Positions 1-8,455 of a DNA stretch of 64,000 nt are shown here, piece after piece. The stretch covers positions 1 through 64,000 of the forward strand of contig JBNKKH010000031.1 of assembly GCA_050291725.1 (NCBI GenBank). Reading direction: 5' to 3'. Position 1 is the stretch's first letter; each line of letters opens with the position of its first letter. Source of the stretch: JAAGZL01 sp050291725. Its GTDB lineage: Bacteria; Pseudomonadota; Gammaproteobacteria; Chromatiales; Chromatiaceae. The notes under the pieces are model-generated. The model had not been told where the DNA came from and ran no database searches. It saw only the letters and a list, made by a program, of their open reading frames with translations. The translations under genes were made by a program, and so were the position numbers.

Positions 1-1791
1 ATCGCAGATTTTCGTCTGGTTCAGGAGAGGAGCGTCAAAGGCTTTCCGTTCCGTCTAAGCACAAAGTTGTATCCGGAGTGGGCCTTCTCCCGCACAACCC
101 GTACTCCAGAAGGGTTGGGTAAACAGGTTGCAAAGGCATTATTGTCCTTGCCGGAAGATCATCCGGCAGCAAGGTCTGGAAAAAACGCCGGCTGGGAGGT
201 GCCAGGCAACTACAACTCAGTACATGAGATGTACAAGGCAATACGCTTTGGCCCTTATGAAAACTTCGGTGAATTTGGTCTGCTGGATGTGTTGGCCAAA
301 TACTGGCCGGTGCTGGGACTACTGGCTCTTCTTTTGGCATTTGCTGTCTATCACACCATCTACTCTGAACGGATCAATCACGAGTTGATGCTTGCCAAAG
401 AGAAGGCAGAGAGCGCTAATCGTGCGAAGAGCTCTTTCCTCGCCAACATGACCCATGAGATACGCACTCCGTTGAATGCGGTATTGGGTTATGTGCAACT
501 GCTTCAGAGTTCATCAGATGTCCCTGATAGATGTCGACCTCAACTCAATTCTATCGCCAATGCCGGCAGCCACCTGTTGCAACTGATTACTAACATCATT
601 GATATCTCTAAGATTGAGGCCGGTGCGGAAGAGTTGCAGGAAGAGGAGTTTTCATTAGAGAAGCTGGTTAATGGATTGGTTAGCGTATTGGATATCCGCT
701 GCCGGGAAAAAGATGTGCAGCTGGTTTTGGATATGGATGTTGAACATACCGATCTACTGTTTGGCGATGCAGGAAAACTGCGGCAGGTGCTCTACAATTT
801 GCTGGGAAATGCGGTCAAGTTTACAGATGTTGGTGAAGTCAGGCTTACTGTGAGACAAGATGGAAACCGGTTTTACTTTGAGATATCTGATACCGGTGAA
901 GGCATTGCGCCGGAGGCCCAGAAAACTATCTTTGATCCATTTAAGCAATCCGATGAGGGGTTGCGGAAAGGGGGCTCTGGGTTGGGGTTGAGTATCTCAC
1001 GGCGCCACGTGGCGATTATGGGTGGAAAGCTGCAGCTCGAATCAGAAATTGGCAAAGGTGCACGCTTTTTCTTTAGTGTGACACTGGAGATGAGTAGTAC
1101 TGGCGACAATATGGTGACAGAGCCAGATTGGGGAACCAGTTATAAGTTGCTGTCAGAACGATCTTTGTATGCACTGGTAGTGGATGACGTGGCAGATAAC
1201 CGAATTGTATTGTCACAGCTACTTGAGAACTCTGGTGTAGAAGTGGATACAGCAGAAAATGGTCTTGTTGCATTGCAAAAGATTGACGAGCAGCAGCCGG
1301 ATATTGTTTGGATGGATATCCGCATGCCAGTAATGGGTGGGATCGATGCGGTGCGGCAGCTCCGAGAGATCCACGGCAAAGAACCAGTGTGTATTGCCAT
1401 ATCTGCCTCCAACTCCTCTATCAACAAAGTAGATATTCAGGGTTATCTCGACATGGGCTTTGACGGTTATATTCAAAAACCGTTCCGTCTGGAGGATATT
1501 TTCCAATCGATGGAAAAACACCTAGATGTAAAGTTTCAACGGGATGCAAAATCGGTGGTGACTGAAACCGAAAAGGTGTCAGTGCATGATATTTCTATTC
1601 CCCAATTTACCTGGGAGAGATTGAAGCAGGCTGCCGATATACATATGTTGACTGCACTTAAGGCTGAGGTCGTCCGCATGAAAATGGGTTCTGAGGATGA
1701 GCGGCGCTTTGCGGAGCAGTTGGAACAACCTATATCCAGATATGACATGAAAGGAGTTATGAAATTATTACAAGAGGTGGCATATGAGTGA
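1..1791 (+). CDS. Hybrid sensor histidine kinase with PhnD-like sensor (5'-truncated by window edge)
   Basis: The reading frame is open back to base 1, so the gene begins outside the window and the TTG at 67 is internal. In order, the 596 visible residues show the C-terminal lobe of a periplasmic PhnD-type (phosphate/phosphonate-binding-like) domain (about 1-90), one membrane segment (about 99-119), a HisKA domain with H-box NMTHEIRTPLN (His at 454-456), an ATPase domain (N-box near NLLGNAVKFT, then DTGEGI and GGSGLGLSISR), and a receiver domain whose phospho-acceptor Asp (WMDIRMP) is at 1315-1317. A helical tail of about 60 residues without an obvious Hpt histidine ends the protein. It likely senses a periplasmic small ligand and phosphorylates its own receiver and possibly that of the next gene, which it overlaps by 8 bp. 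The ligand is unknown; PhnD-like sensor domains need not bind phosphonate. Confidence 0.9.
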   Translation: MADFRLVQERSVKGFPFRLSTKLYPEWAFSRTTRTPEGLGKQVAKALLSLPEDHPAARSGKNAGWEVPGNYNSVHEMYKAIRFGPYENFGEFGLLDVLAKYWPVLGLLALLLAFAVYHTIYSERINHELMLAKEKAESANRAKSSFLANMTHEIRTPLNAVLGYVQLLQSSSDVPDRCRPQLNSIANAGSHLLQLITNIIDISKIEAGAEELQEEEFSLEKLVNGLVSVLDIRCREKDVQLVLDMDVEHTDLLFGDAGKLRQVLYNLLGNAVKFTDVGEVRLTVRQDGNRFYFEISDTGEGIAPEAQKTIFDPFKQSDEGLRKGGSGLGLSISRRHVAIMGGKLQLESEIGKGARFFFSVTLEMSSTGDNMVTEPDWGTSYKLLSERSLYALVVDDVADNRIVLSQLLENSGVEVDTAENGLVALQKIDEQQPDIVWMDIRMPVMGGIDAVRQLREIHGKEPVCIAISASNSSINKVDIQGYLDMGFDGYIQKPFRLEDIFQSMEKHLDVKFQRDAKSVVTETEKVSVHDISIPQFTWERLKQAADIHMLTALKAEVVRMKMGSEDERRFAEQLEQPISRYDMKGVMKLLQEVAYE

Positions 1792-3874
1792 TGCGGCTCA
1801 GCGGCCACGTGTGCTTATAGTTGATGATAATCCAGAAAACCTGGATCTACTGGTCGATATTCTCGAGCCGTTAGAGTATGACATCGGTATTGCTACCTCT
1901 GGAGAGTCTGCACAACGAGTGGTACCTCTGTTGCAGCCGGACCTGATACTGCTGGATGTTATGATGCCGGGTATCGATGGCTATGAAACCTGTACCTGGC
2001 TGAAGCAAAATCCAGATTATCGAGATATTCCGGTCATTTTTATTACCGCAAAGACAGATATAGCTGATCTAAAAAAAGGCTTTGAGGTTGGTGGCGTGGA
2101 TTACATACGTAAGCCAGTTCAGCGTGAAGAGGTGCTGGCTCGCACCCAGACACATGTAGCCTTGCGACAACTATCCAAGAGCTTAGAACAAAACTACCAG
2201 CAGCTTGCAGCGATACTATCAGTTGTAAAGGAAGGCACATTTTGCGTGAATTTGGAGGGAACAATTGGTTGTGCCAATCCCGCTGCAGTATCCCAACTTG
2301 GATTTACTGAAAAGGAGTTGGTATCACTTGAGCAGGTGGTGCCGGGTATGGTTGAAAACTCTGAGGCATGGAGTCAGTCGCCTATCTACACTGTTTGTAA
2401 AGAAGGCGGTGAGTTTTACTCAGATAATTACCTTTTTAATCGCAAGTCTGATGATCCAATACCGGTTGAATTTACCGCTTCCGCCCTGACCGATGAACTT
2501 GGAGATGTGTTCGGGGCGATTGTTGTATTTCGGGATATAACGGAGCAGAAAAAGTCTGAGCAGCGCTTGGTTTCATTGATGTCAATAGACCAACTAACTG
2601 GTTTGGTAAATTGGAGTGAATTTAATAAGCATCTGGGCAGTGTCTTAGACAGTAACAAAAAAAATGATGCCACTGTCTCTGTGCTCCTTCTCGATCTGGA
2701 TGACTTCCGCGATATTAATGACAGTCTGGGTCATGATACTGGCGACCAGGTTTTAGCGGAGGTTGCAAATAGATTACGTAGTAATTTTACTGACGATGTT
2801 ATGATCACCAGGTTGGGCGGTGATGAATTTGCCTTGCTGGTGGACGGTAGCGTGAACCCAGTCAGGCCAGAAGATATGGCCCAAGAGATCCTGCTGTTAA
2901 TGCAGAAACCATTTGAAGTCCTCGGCAACCAACTTTTTCTTACTGCCAGTATTGGTATCGTTACCACTGAAGAGACCAGCAGCAGTGCGGAGGATATGAT
3001 CCGTGCCGCTGATATGGCTGTGTATCGAGCAAAAGAGCAAGACAAGGGTGGTTATGCTTTCTATAGTGCGGATCGGCAACGTGAAGTCGTAGAACGTATG
3101 CGTATGACCAATAACCTACGGAAGGGTATACAAAATAACGAGCTGTTACCCTATTTTCAGCCGATTATTGATGTTCACGGCGGTGGTATCATTGGCGCCG
3201 AAGCTCTTATTCGTTGGCATGCTAAAGATGAGAATATAATCCCGGATACCTTTATCGGCGTTGCTGAGAGCAGCGGTCTGATTAGTAATGTGGGTGACTT
3301 GGTATTGGAGGCGGTCTGTTCTCAACTGGAGTATTGGCAGCAGTTGGCTGGCCCCCTAATTGTGGGTATAAATGTCTCTGCTAGACAGCTGAGCAATCCA
3401 GATTTCCCCAACCACTTTTTTAGCATACTGGATAAGCACGGTATCGACCCGGCTCTGTTATCACTGGAGCTTACGGAAAGCACGTTGATGGAAAAGCCGG
3501 AAAGAGCGATTCAAATGTTTAAGCAGTTCCAGGAAAAGAGGGTGGAAATAGCTATTGATGATTTTGGAACTGGTTTCTCTTCACTGAGCTATCTCACGCG
3601 ACTCAGTGCCAACATACTCAAGATTGATCGTAGTTTTGTATCTAAGATAGGCGAAGATAAAGCTACGGAATCTATCGTACTTACTATTATTGGCATGGCC
3701 AAGGGCCTGGGTATGAAGGTGATAGCAGAAGGGGTGGAAACAGAGCAGCAGAAACAATTTCTTATCGAGCATGGATGCGACATGCTGCAAGGCTATCTGT
3801 TCGCAAGGCCTATGCCTGCGGAGGAATTTACTCAGCTGCTACGTAAAGACAGGTCCAGTTCCGCGAATCATTAA
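1784..3874 (+). CDS. Response regulator with REC-PAS-GGDEF-EAL (cyclic-di-GMP turnover)
   Basis: This 696-residue cytoplasmic protein has an N-terminal receiver domain (1-125; Asp in LLDVMMPG), a PAS domain (about 140-255), a GGDEF diguanylate cyclase domain (motif RLGGDEF near 344) and an EAL phosphodiesterase domain (GAEALIRW near 471, LELTES, IDDFGTGFSS, AEGVETE, QGYLFARP). Both catalytic motifs look intact, so it could make or degrade c-di-GMP. No RxxD inhibitory site lies at the usual place before GGDEF. The start ATG overlaps the upstream kinase stop by 8 bp, which implies translational coupling and makes that hybrid kinase the likely phosphodonor. The entry to the GGDEF domain (LTGLVNW) departs slightly from the usual LTGLPNR. 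Which activity dominates cannot be told from the sequence. Confidence 0.93.
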   Translation: MSDAAQRPRVLIVDDNPENLDLLVDILEPLEYDIGIATSGESAQRVVPLLQPDLILLDVMMPGIDGYETCTWLKQNPDYRDIPVIFITAKTDIADLKKGFEVGGVDYIRKPVQREEVLARTQTHVALRQLSKSLEQNYQQLAAILSVVKEGTFCVNLEGTIGCANPAAVSQLGFTEKELVSLEQVVPGMVENSEAWSQSPIYTVCKEGGEFYSDNYLFNRKSDDPIPVEFTASALTDELGDVFGAIVVFRDITEQKKSEQRLVSLMSIDQLTGLVNWSEFNKHLGSVLDSNKKNDATVSVLLLDLDDFRDINDSLGHDTGDQVLAEVANRLRSNFTDDVMITRLGGDEFALLVDGSVNPVRPEDMAQEILLLMQKPFEVLGNQLFLTASIGIVTTEETSSSAEDMIRAADMAVYRAKEQDKGGYAFYSADRQREVVERMRMTNNLRKGIQNNELLPYFQPIIDVHGGGIIGAEALIRWHAKDENIIPDTFIGVAESSGLISNVGDLVLEAVCSQLEYWQQLAGPLIVGINVSARQLSNPDFPNHFFSILDKHGIDPALLSLELTESTLMEKPERAIQMFKQFQEKRVEIAIDDFGTGFSSLSYLTRLSANILKIDRSFVSKIGEDKATESIVLTIIGMAKGLGMKVIAEGVETEQQKQFLIEHGCDMLQGYLFARPMPAEEFTQLLRKDRSSSANH

Positions 3875-3894
3875 TTCCACGACAACCCAACGCT

Positions 3895-5445
3895 TTAGGT
3901 CGTCAGAAGTTCTATCCGGTCATCTGCTACCCCAGCAATGTGACTCAAACAGTGCAGCACCCTGCGTTGACGCGAATATAGCCGGAAGTGGATATGGCAG
4001 CCGCGACCATCGCCCATTTCTGACAGCCAACGGCTTGCTTCAGCATCTATATAATGGGTGCGAGTTAGGTCGATCTCTATCTCTGGGTAGTGATGCAGTA
4101 AATCGTAAATCTTAGGCTCCACATAGTCTAGTGACGCATAATAAAGATCGCCCAAGATTGATACTCTATTACCCTCTATTTTTACGTATGGATGCGCTTT
4201 ATGCCAAACCCAATCGATAAATGCAAAGGTGGCGCCGATCAGTGCTGCATTGAGTAAACCGAAGATGTGCACCGAGGCAAACGCCGAGAGAAAAACCACC
4301 ATCTCCGTGGGAGACTTAAAGAGGTGGCGTATATCAGATATTCGTAGCATATTTGCCCCCACCAACATAATGAGAGCTGCCATGGAGGAGATCGGGATTA
4401 TGGCAATTATGTCTTTAGCCAGCACGATCAGTATGCCAAGAAACAGTGCGGAAAAAGCCGGGGCTAATGAGCTTCGCGTCTTGAAGGCATGGAGCAGAGC
4501 AACGCGGTTGAATGATCCACAGCTGGGTAGGGCGGAGATAAATCCTGCCACCAAATTGGTGATGGAATCAGCGAGAACAGCTTGTCTGGTGTGAATCATT
4601 TTTCCTGTGATGCGTCGCGTTTGGCGCATGATTGCAGCAGTCTGAAAAATGCCCAGCATGGCGATGGCGATTGCTGAGGGAATCAAGGAAAGCAGGTCCG
4701 GCAGTGCATCGGAAGAGAATGTAGGCACAGATGGCCATAGCATACGCAAGTTCAGATTACCCACCTGCTCCAGCAGGGTAACAGATATGCCACCGTAGGT
4801 TTGGTTTAGATAGATAGAGTAGAGGGTTCCAGCGATAAGTCCGCCAATCAAATACCATCCTCTCAAACTGGGAATTGAGCGGATAATTATGCCTACTGCC
4901 AATGTGACAAAACCGACCTCGATGGCAAAGATGTTGCCATACTCGGATACAGACAAAAAGGTTTGCCAAGTGATGATTAAGGGCCATTCTACCTGGGTAT
5001 TGAGCGGCAGTCCGCCAAAGGGGGCGATCGACTTGAAGATTAGAAAAAGGCCAATACCAAAAATAATACCTGAGACCACAGCTTCGCTCATGAAGTCTAA
5101 TAGCCGGGAGAGAGGACGCACTACAACAAAAAGTAGCTGTACGATGCCAACCATGACCGCCAGTGAAAGGGCATACCCCATATACTCATTTCCAAACTGT
5201 GGGGCATAGGGCAGTAACGCCACTCCCATGGCTACAGACATACTGGAGTTAGGGCCTCCATGGAAGCGCGAAGACGGGTTCACCAGTGAGGTGATTAATA
5301 CGCCGTAGATCGCGCAATAGATCCCAAAGTGGGGTGGAACCCCGGCCAGAATGGAGAAGGCGATGGCCTGCGGCAGGACTACAATGGCCAGATTCAAGCC
5401 AGGCAGCAGAGAGGGTATTACGCGCTGGAGTATATCTTTTTTCAC
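3895..5445 (-). CDS. SulP-family anion permease with short STAS domain
   Basis: The 516-residue product has a long hydrophobic core of about 10-12 membrane segments with SulP hallmarks: early LPGLNLAIVVLPQAIAFS and GIYCAIYG motifs, and a later SITNLVAGFISALPSCGSFN motif. A STAS-like domain follows (about 440-516). SulP proteins carry sulfate, bicarbonate or other anions across the inner membrane; the substrate is not predictable here. Its ATG overlaps by 4 bp (ATGA) the stop of the upstream TsdA-like cytochrome gene, so the two are co-translated. That context suggests, but does not prove, a sulfur oxyanion. It converges with the GGDEF-EAL gene across only 20 bp. Confidence 0.9.
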   Translation of the reverse strand: MKKDILQRVIPSLLPGLNLAIVVLPQAIAFSILAGVPPHFGIYCAIYGVLITSLVNPSSRFHGGPNSSMSVAMGVALLPYAPQFGNEYMGYALSLAVMVGIVQLLFVVVRPLSRLLDFMSEAVVSGIIFGIGLFLIFKSIAPFGGLPLNTQVEWPLIITWQTFLSVSEYGNIFAIEVGFVTLAVGIIIRSIPSLRGWYLIGGLIAGTLYSIYLNQTYGGISVTLLEQVGNLNLRMLWPSVPTFSSDALPDLLSLIPSAIAIAMLGIFQTAAIMRQTRRITGKMIHTRQAVLADSITNLVAGFISALPSCGSFNRVALLHAFKTRSSLAPAFSALFLGILIVLAKDIIAIIPISSMAALIMLVGANMLRISDIRHLFKSPTEMVVFLSAFASVHIFGLLNAALIGATFAFIDWVWHKAHPYVKIEGNRVSILGDLYYASLDYVEPKIYDLLHHYPEIEIDLTRTHYIDAEASRWLSEMGDGRGCHIHFRLYSRQRRVLHCLSHIAGVADDRIELLTT

Positions 5446-6401
5446 TGCGCTTTATCCTTCGCTTTCCATTTTTCGATTAGGTTAAACAGTGGCGGCATGG
5501 TTCGCATGATCAGCTGTTGCCTTGCAGCAGCTATCACGCCTTTCTTATTGCCGGCGGGACGGGGCATAGTTACCAGATAGGCGGCGATATCACGTGCTTG
5601 GGTGTCTGTTAAGATACCGCGTTCATGTGCTGGCATGGTGGTCTTGATTATGGCAGCCAGGGTAATTGCTTCGTTAAACATACGTGAATCGGTGTTCCAG
5701 GCACCGGGGCCGGCTAGTGAAGGAAAGATCACGCTACCATCTTTTGCCGTTACTCCAAATCCCTGCTTGCCGTGGCACATGGCGCACTTTTTCTCGAAGA
5801 GCACCTTGCCGCGTAGGTAGTCATCCCCCTCACCAGTGGGTGGTACCTTGGTAAAGCGTCGCTCCGGATACTCCACTCCTTCGCGCAGTCCCTGCTTGAA
5901 TGCTAAATAGCGCCCGTAGACCTTTAGGTCCTGAATTACGCTGTCTAGGATATTGGGCTTGAAACCATTGCTGGAGTTTATGAAGCACTGCATGGTGCGC
6001 AGCTCGTATGAGAGGATAATGCCGGTTACCGGATCATATTTATCAGATTGTACCCAAGCTTGGCCGATGGGGGCTGTCTCTGCGCGCATCCCTAGTTCAA
6101 GATGGCAATCCTTGCAGCGGATATTTGCCCGCACGTAGCGGCTGGCATGTTTCTGCGGATTGCTAAAGATGTTACATCCACGCTTTACCGCGCGGATATA
6201 GTAACCATCAAGTCCATCATCCTGAATTTTCAGCTTATTCATCAACAGGTCTTCACAGTCAGGCTCCATTACCACCTTGGCGCGCAGTTTATCCTCAGTG
6301 ACAATATGGTTGTAGACAATGAATGTGAACAGGCCTGCGAGCATCAGTAGGGGGAAAATAGGACGAAGGTGCAGGCGTTGATACCAGGGTTTTTTATTCA
6401 T
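5442..6401 (-). CDS. TsdA-like membrane-anchored dihaem cytochrome c (putative thiosulfate dehydrogenase)
   Basis: A 319-residue protein with an uncleaved N-terminal anchor (about 14-31) and two c-type haem sites, CKDCH (96-100) and CAMCHG (206-210). The fold signature matches TsdA: 39 residues after the first haem histidine comes CFINSSNG (Cys139), in the place of the C-x-x-S-x-NG segment that supplies the unusual Cys axial ligand of TsdA. The second domain has FPSLAGPGAWN and a Met (TTMPAHE, about 256) suited as axial ligand. TsdA enzymes couple two thiosulfates to tetrathionate, or run the reverse, in the periplasm. This version is tethered to the membrane rather than soluble. It is the first gene of an operon with the SulP transporter. 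Confidence 0.82.
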   Translation of the reverse strand: MNKKPWYQRLHLRPIFPLLMLAGLFTFIVYNHIVTEDKLRAKVVMEPDCEDLLMNKLKIQDDGLDGYYIRAVKRGCNIFSNPQKHASRYVRANIRCKDCHLELGMRAETAPIGQAWVQSDKYDPVTGIILSYELRTMQCFINSSNGFKPNILDSVIQDLKVYGRYLAFKQGLREGVEYPERRFTKVPPTGEGDDYLRGKVLFEKKCAMCHGKQGFGVTAKDGSVIFPSLAGPGAWNTDSRMFNEAITLAAIIKTTMPAHERGILTDTQARDIAAYLVTMPRPAGNKKGVIAAARQQLIMRTMPPLFNLIEKWKAKDKAQ

Positions 6402-6707
6402 AAGAGGTGTTTGCCCTATGCTGACAGTTGTTATTATTTTTCACCGCTCACCAACTAACGTTGGAGGATCAAAATTCCTGATTACAACTCTACTTCCTAT
6501 GCGCTGAATTGTCCATTGGTAGGTATGAGTGATGTCATCGGAACGCCAAATATAAAAGCCCGAACATCTGTGAGGAATTGTTTTGTGTCAGGTGGTTTTC
6601 CTTGCTATCTACGAGCTAGTCGCAGCAACCAACAAGCATTGCGCTGTAAAAAATTATTACTTCGAGTTTATTAGCGGTTCGCTTTTTATGCCCAGAGTAT
6701 TGAATAT
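6402..6707. other. Intergenic region upstream of the cytochrome-sulP operon
   Basis: This 306-bp stretch lies between two minus-strand units. It should hold the promoter of the TsdA-like cytochrome gene and the 3' end of the FliK/FlhB-tail unit. The only structure seen is a short perfect inverted repeat, CCAAC-TAAC-GTTGG, at 6451-6464, about 50 bp upstream of the cytochrome start. No ORF with coding character, tRNA or strong terminator was recognised. Confidence 0.5.
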
Positions 6708-7001
6708 CTATACCGGCTTCTCAAACCCTGGTGGAAACTTCCCGGAAGCGATATAGGCAAATGAGATTACATGAGCGATAGCAACATAGAGTGATTCAGG
6801 AATCTCATCGCCCAGTGGTATCTGGCTCAATAGGGCAGCAAGCTCTGCATCACCATGCAGGGGTACACCATACTCTTCAGCCAGGGCTAATATCTGTTCT
6901 GCCAGCTCGCCACGCCCTTTGGCGGTTATGCGTGGAGCATTCTCTCCATCGTAGAGCAGGGCCACTGCAACATCTGAGTTGGTTCTATTCTCTTCACTCA
7001 T
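6708..7001 (-). CDS. FlhB C-terminal-domain-like protein (FlhB/HrpN/YscU family tail)
   Basis: The 97-residue protein corresponds to the cytoplasmic substrate-switch domain of FlhB without its membrane part. Visible are AVALLYDGENAPRITAKGRG, then GVPLHGDAELAALL and IPLGDEIPESLYVAIAHVISFAY, matching the FlhB tail in order. The autocleavage NPTH motif is replaced by a DGENAPRI-type segment, so it should not self-cleave. Stand-alone tails of this kind commonly sit next to FliK-like genes and are thought to take part in export specificity. It overlaps the upstream FliK-like gene by 4 bp (ATGA). Function beyond a flagellar link is inferred. Confidence 0.85.
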   Translation of the reverse strand: MSEENRTNSDVAVALLYDGENAPRITAKGRGELAEQILALAEEYGVPLHGDAELAALLSQIPLGDEIPESLYVAIAHVISFAYIASGKFPPGFEKPV

Positions 7002-8296
7002 GCTTTCTCATCCAGTAGTGACGTGTTTATGCTGTGTTGTGGTTTTTCCGGCTGTGCATCGCCGTGACTGGCAAGCAGTTTTCCCACACTCAGGCCGGAA
7101 TCGGTGAAGGCCTTGCTCAGTTCAGCCATGCGCTTATTTAGCAGCTCAGCACTTTCCGCCTTTTCAGCCAGGAATATGGTTGATACTTCATTTTCATGCA
7201 TGGATATCTTGGCCTTTACTGGTCCGAGCGGTTCTATATCGAAACTGAGGGTTACATACCAGATGGGTTTAGTGTCATCTCCCTTGTTTCTTGCCTGCTC
7301 CTGCTCTAGCCGAATTAGAAAGCTATCTACATGGTCCTGGTGTTTTACTGGAACCTCAAACTGCCAAACCTGTCGATTGCCTTCATCTGCAGGTAGAGAG
7401 GCTAGCTGATTCAGGTGAACCCTGGCCAGACTGCCTTCAGCGTGTCTAAACAGTATCTCCAGTAGTTTTACAAACCCGCTATCTGTCTGTGAGGTATTAT
7501 TGGCTTGGGTCGTTGCGGGTTGTTGGGTTGGTAACTGCTGTTTGTTTAGTTGCAGTAGATTTCCTATCTGAAATAAAAGTTGTAACAGATCGCCTTTGAA
7601 GCTGGTTCCTGGGGGCTGTCCCGCTGCCAGTTGAGCCTCCATGAATAGTCCATAGCCTAGTATGGCCTGACGTAGTTGGGCGGGTGATATGTTGCCAGAG
7701 TTTGGAATAACGGCGGCAAGGATACCTCTTGCTGTCTGAATGAGGTTGGGGCCAACCTTATCTGCCAACGGGGTTTGTGCGCCCTTAGCTGTGAGATTCT
7801 GTAGTATCTGTAGCAGCTCTTTGTCACTGGTACCAGCCGGTGCTTGAGCTGTGGCTGTAGGGCTGTGTTGTGGCAGCAGTGGTGCGCCAGGCTGTTGTAG
7901 CTTGGGATCAGCTACGGACTGGGGCAGGCTACGCAGGATATTGGAGTACACTGCTTGGAGATTGGCATATAGACGCTGCATCGGTAGCTGTTTCGGCAAA
8001 ATTGAGCGCAATACATCTGCCTGATAGCTGCGCACTTCGGCAGCACGCACTAGGCGCAGTTCTGGCATATTGCCAGCTTTCACTACATCCAGGGTTATTT
8101 TCTGATCTGCCCTTAGAGCTACCTGGGTACGGGCAATTAGCTCGGTAGTTCCAATCTTTAGCTTCACTAAGTTGTTACTGGTATCTGCCAGCACATTGGC
8201 TTGAAGCTGTTGCCCCGGCTGCAGGTTTTTTAAGACAGATGTAACCGTTGGTTGAATAGTTAATTTGGGGCTGATTGTTAGTTTGGATATGTCCAT
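6998..8296 (-). CDS. FliK-like flagellar hook-length control protein (first of two)
   Basis: The protein has 432 residues. Its N-terminal half is a Gln/Pro/Ala-rich, low-complexity region (for example QPGAPLLPQHSPTATAQ), as usual for FliK molecular rulers. The C-terminal third looks like the FliK Flg_hook domain: EVPVKHQDHVDSFLIRLEQE, then WYVTLSFDIEPLGPVKAKIS and a long helix before GDAQPEKP. The LGPV motif corresponds to the conserved LGxV core that contacts FlhB. It is coupled to the FlhB-tail gene by a 4-bp overlap, so the pair may form an accessory ruler/switch unit. A second, more canonical FliK lies at 26413-27501. Confidence 0.8.
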   Translation of the reverse strand: MDISKLTISPKLTIQPTVTSVLKNLQPGQQLQANVLADTSNNLVKLKIGTTELIARTQVALRADQKITLDVVKAGNMPELRLVRAAEVRSYQADVLRSILPKQLPMQRLYANLQAVYSNILRSLPQSVADPKLQQPGAPLLPQHSPTATAQAPAGTSDKELLQILQNLTAKGAQTPLADKVGPNLIQTARGILAAVIPNSGNISPAQLRQAILGYGLFMEAQLAAGQPPGTSFKGDLLQLLFQIGNLLQLNKQQLPTQQPATTQANNTSQTDSGFVKLLEILFRHAEGSLARVHLNQLASLPADEGNRQVWQFEVPVKHQDHVDSFLIRLEQEQARNKGDDTKPIWYVTLSFDIEPLGPVKAKISMHENEVSTIFLAEKAESAELLNKRMAELSKAFTDSGLSVGKLLASHGDAQPEKPQHSINTSLLDEKA

Positions 8297-8455
8297 TAAA
8301 TACGACTACAGTGTAAGAGACTATATAACAGCTTAGCGGCAAGAGTTAACATTTATTGATCATCTATCTCAAGTTGTATGACTGTTCTGACGATATAAGT
8401 ATAGATGCTTTGCTGTTATTCAGTATAATCAGATAGTTAGAAGCGGAGATGCCAG

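Noticed and set aside
67..69. TTG as the start of the first kinase gene
   Set aside because: The frame is open to base 1 and the residues before it continue the PhnD-like domain, so it is an internal Leu codon of a truncated gene.
35..3079. Many antisense frames over the kinase and GGDEF-EAL genes
   Set aside because: They show no domain motifs or ribosome sites and are shadows of well-supported plus-strand genes.
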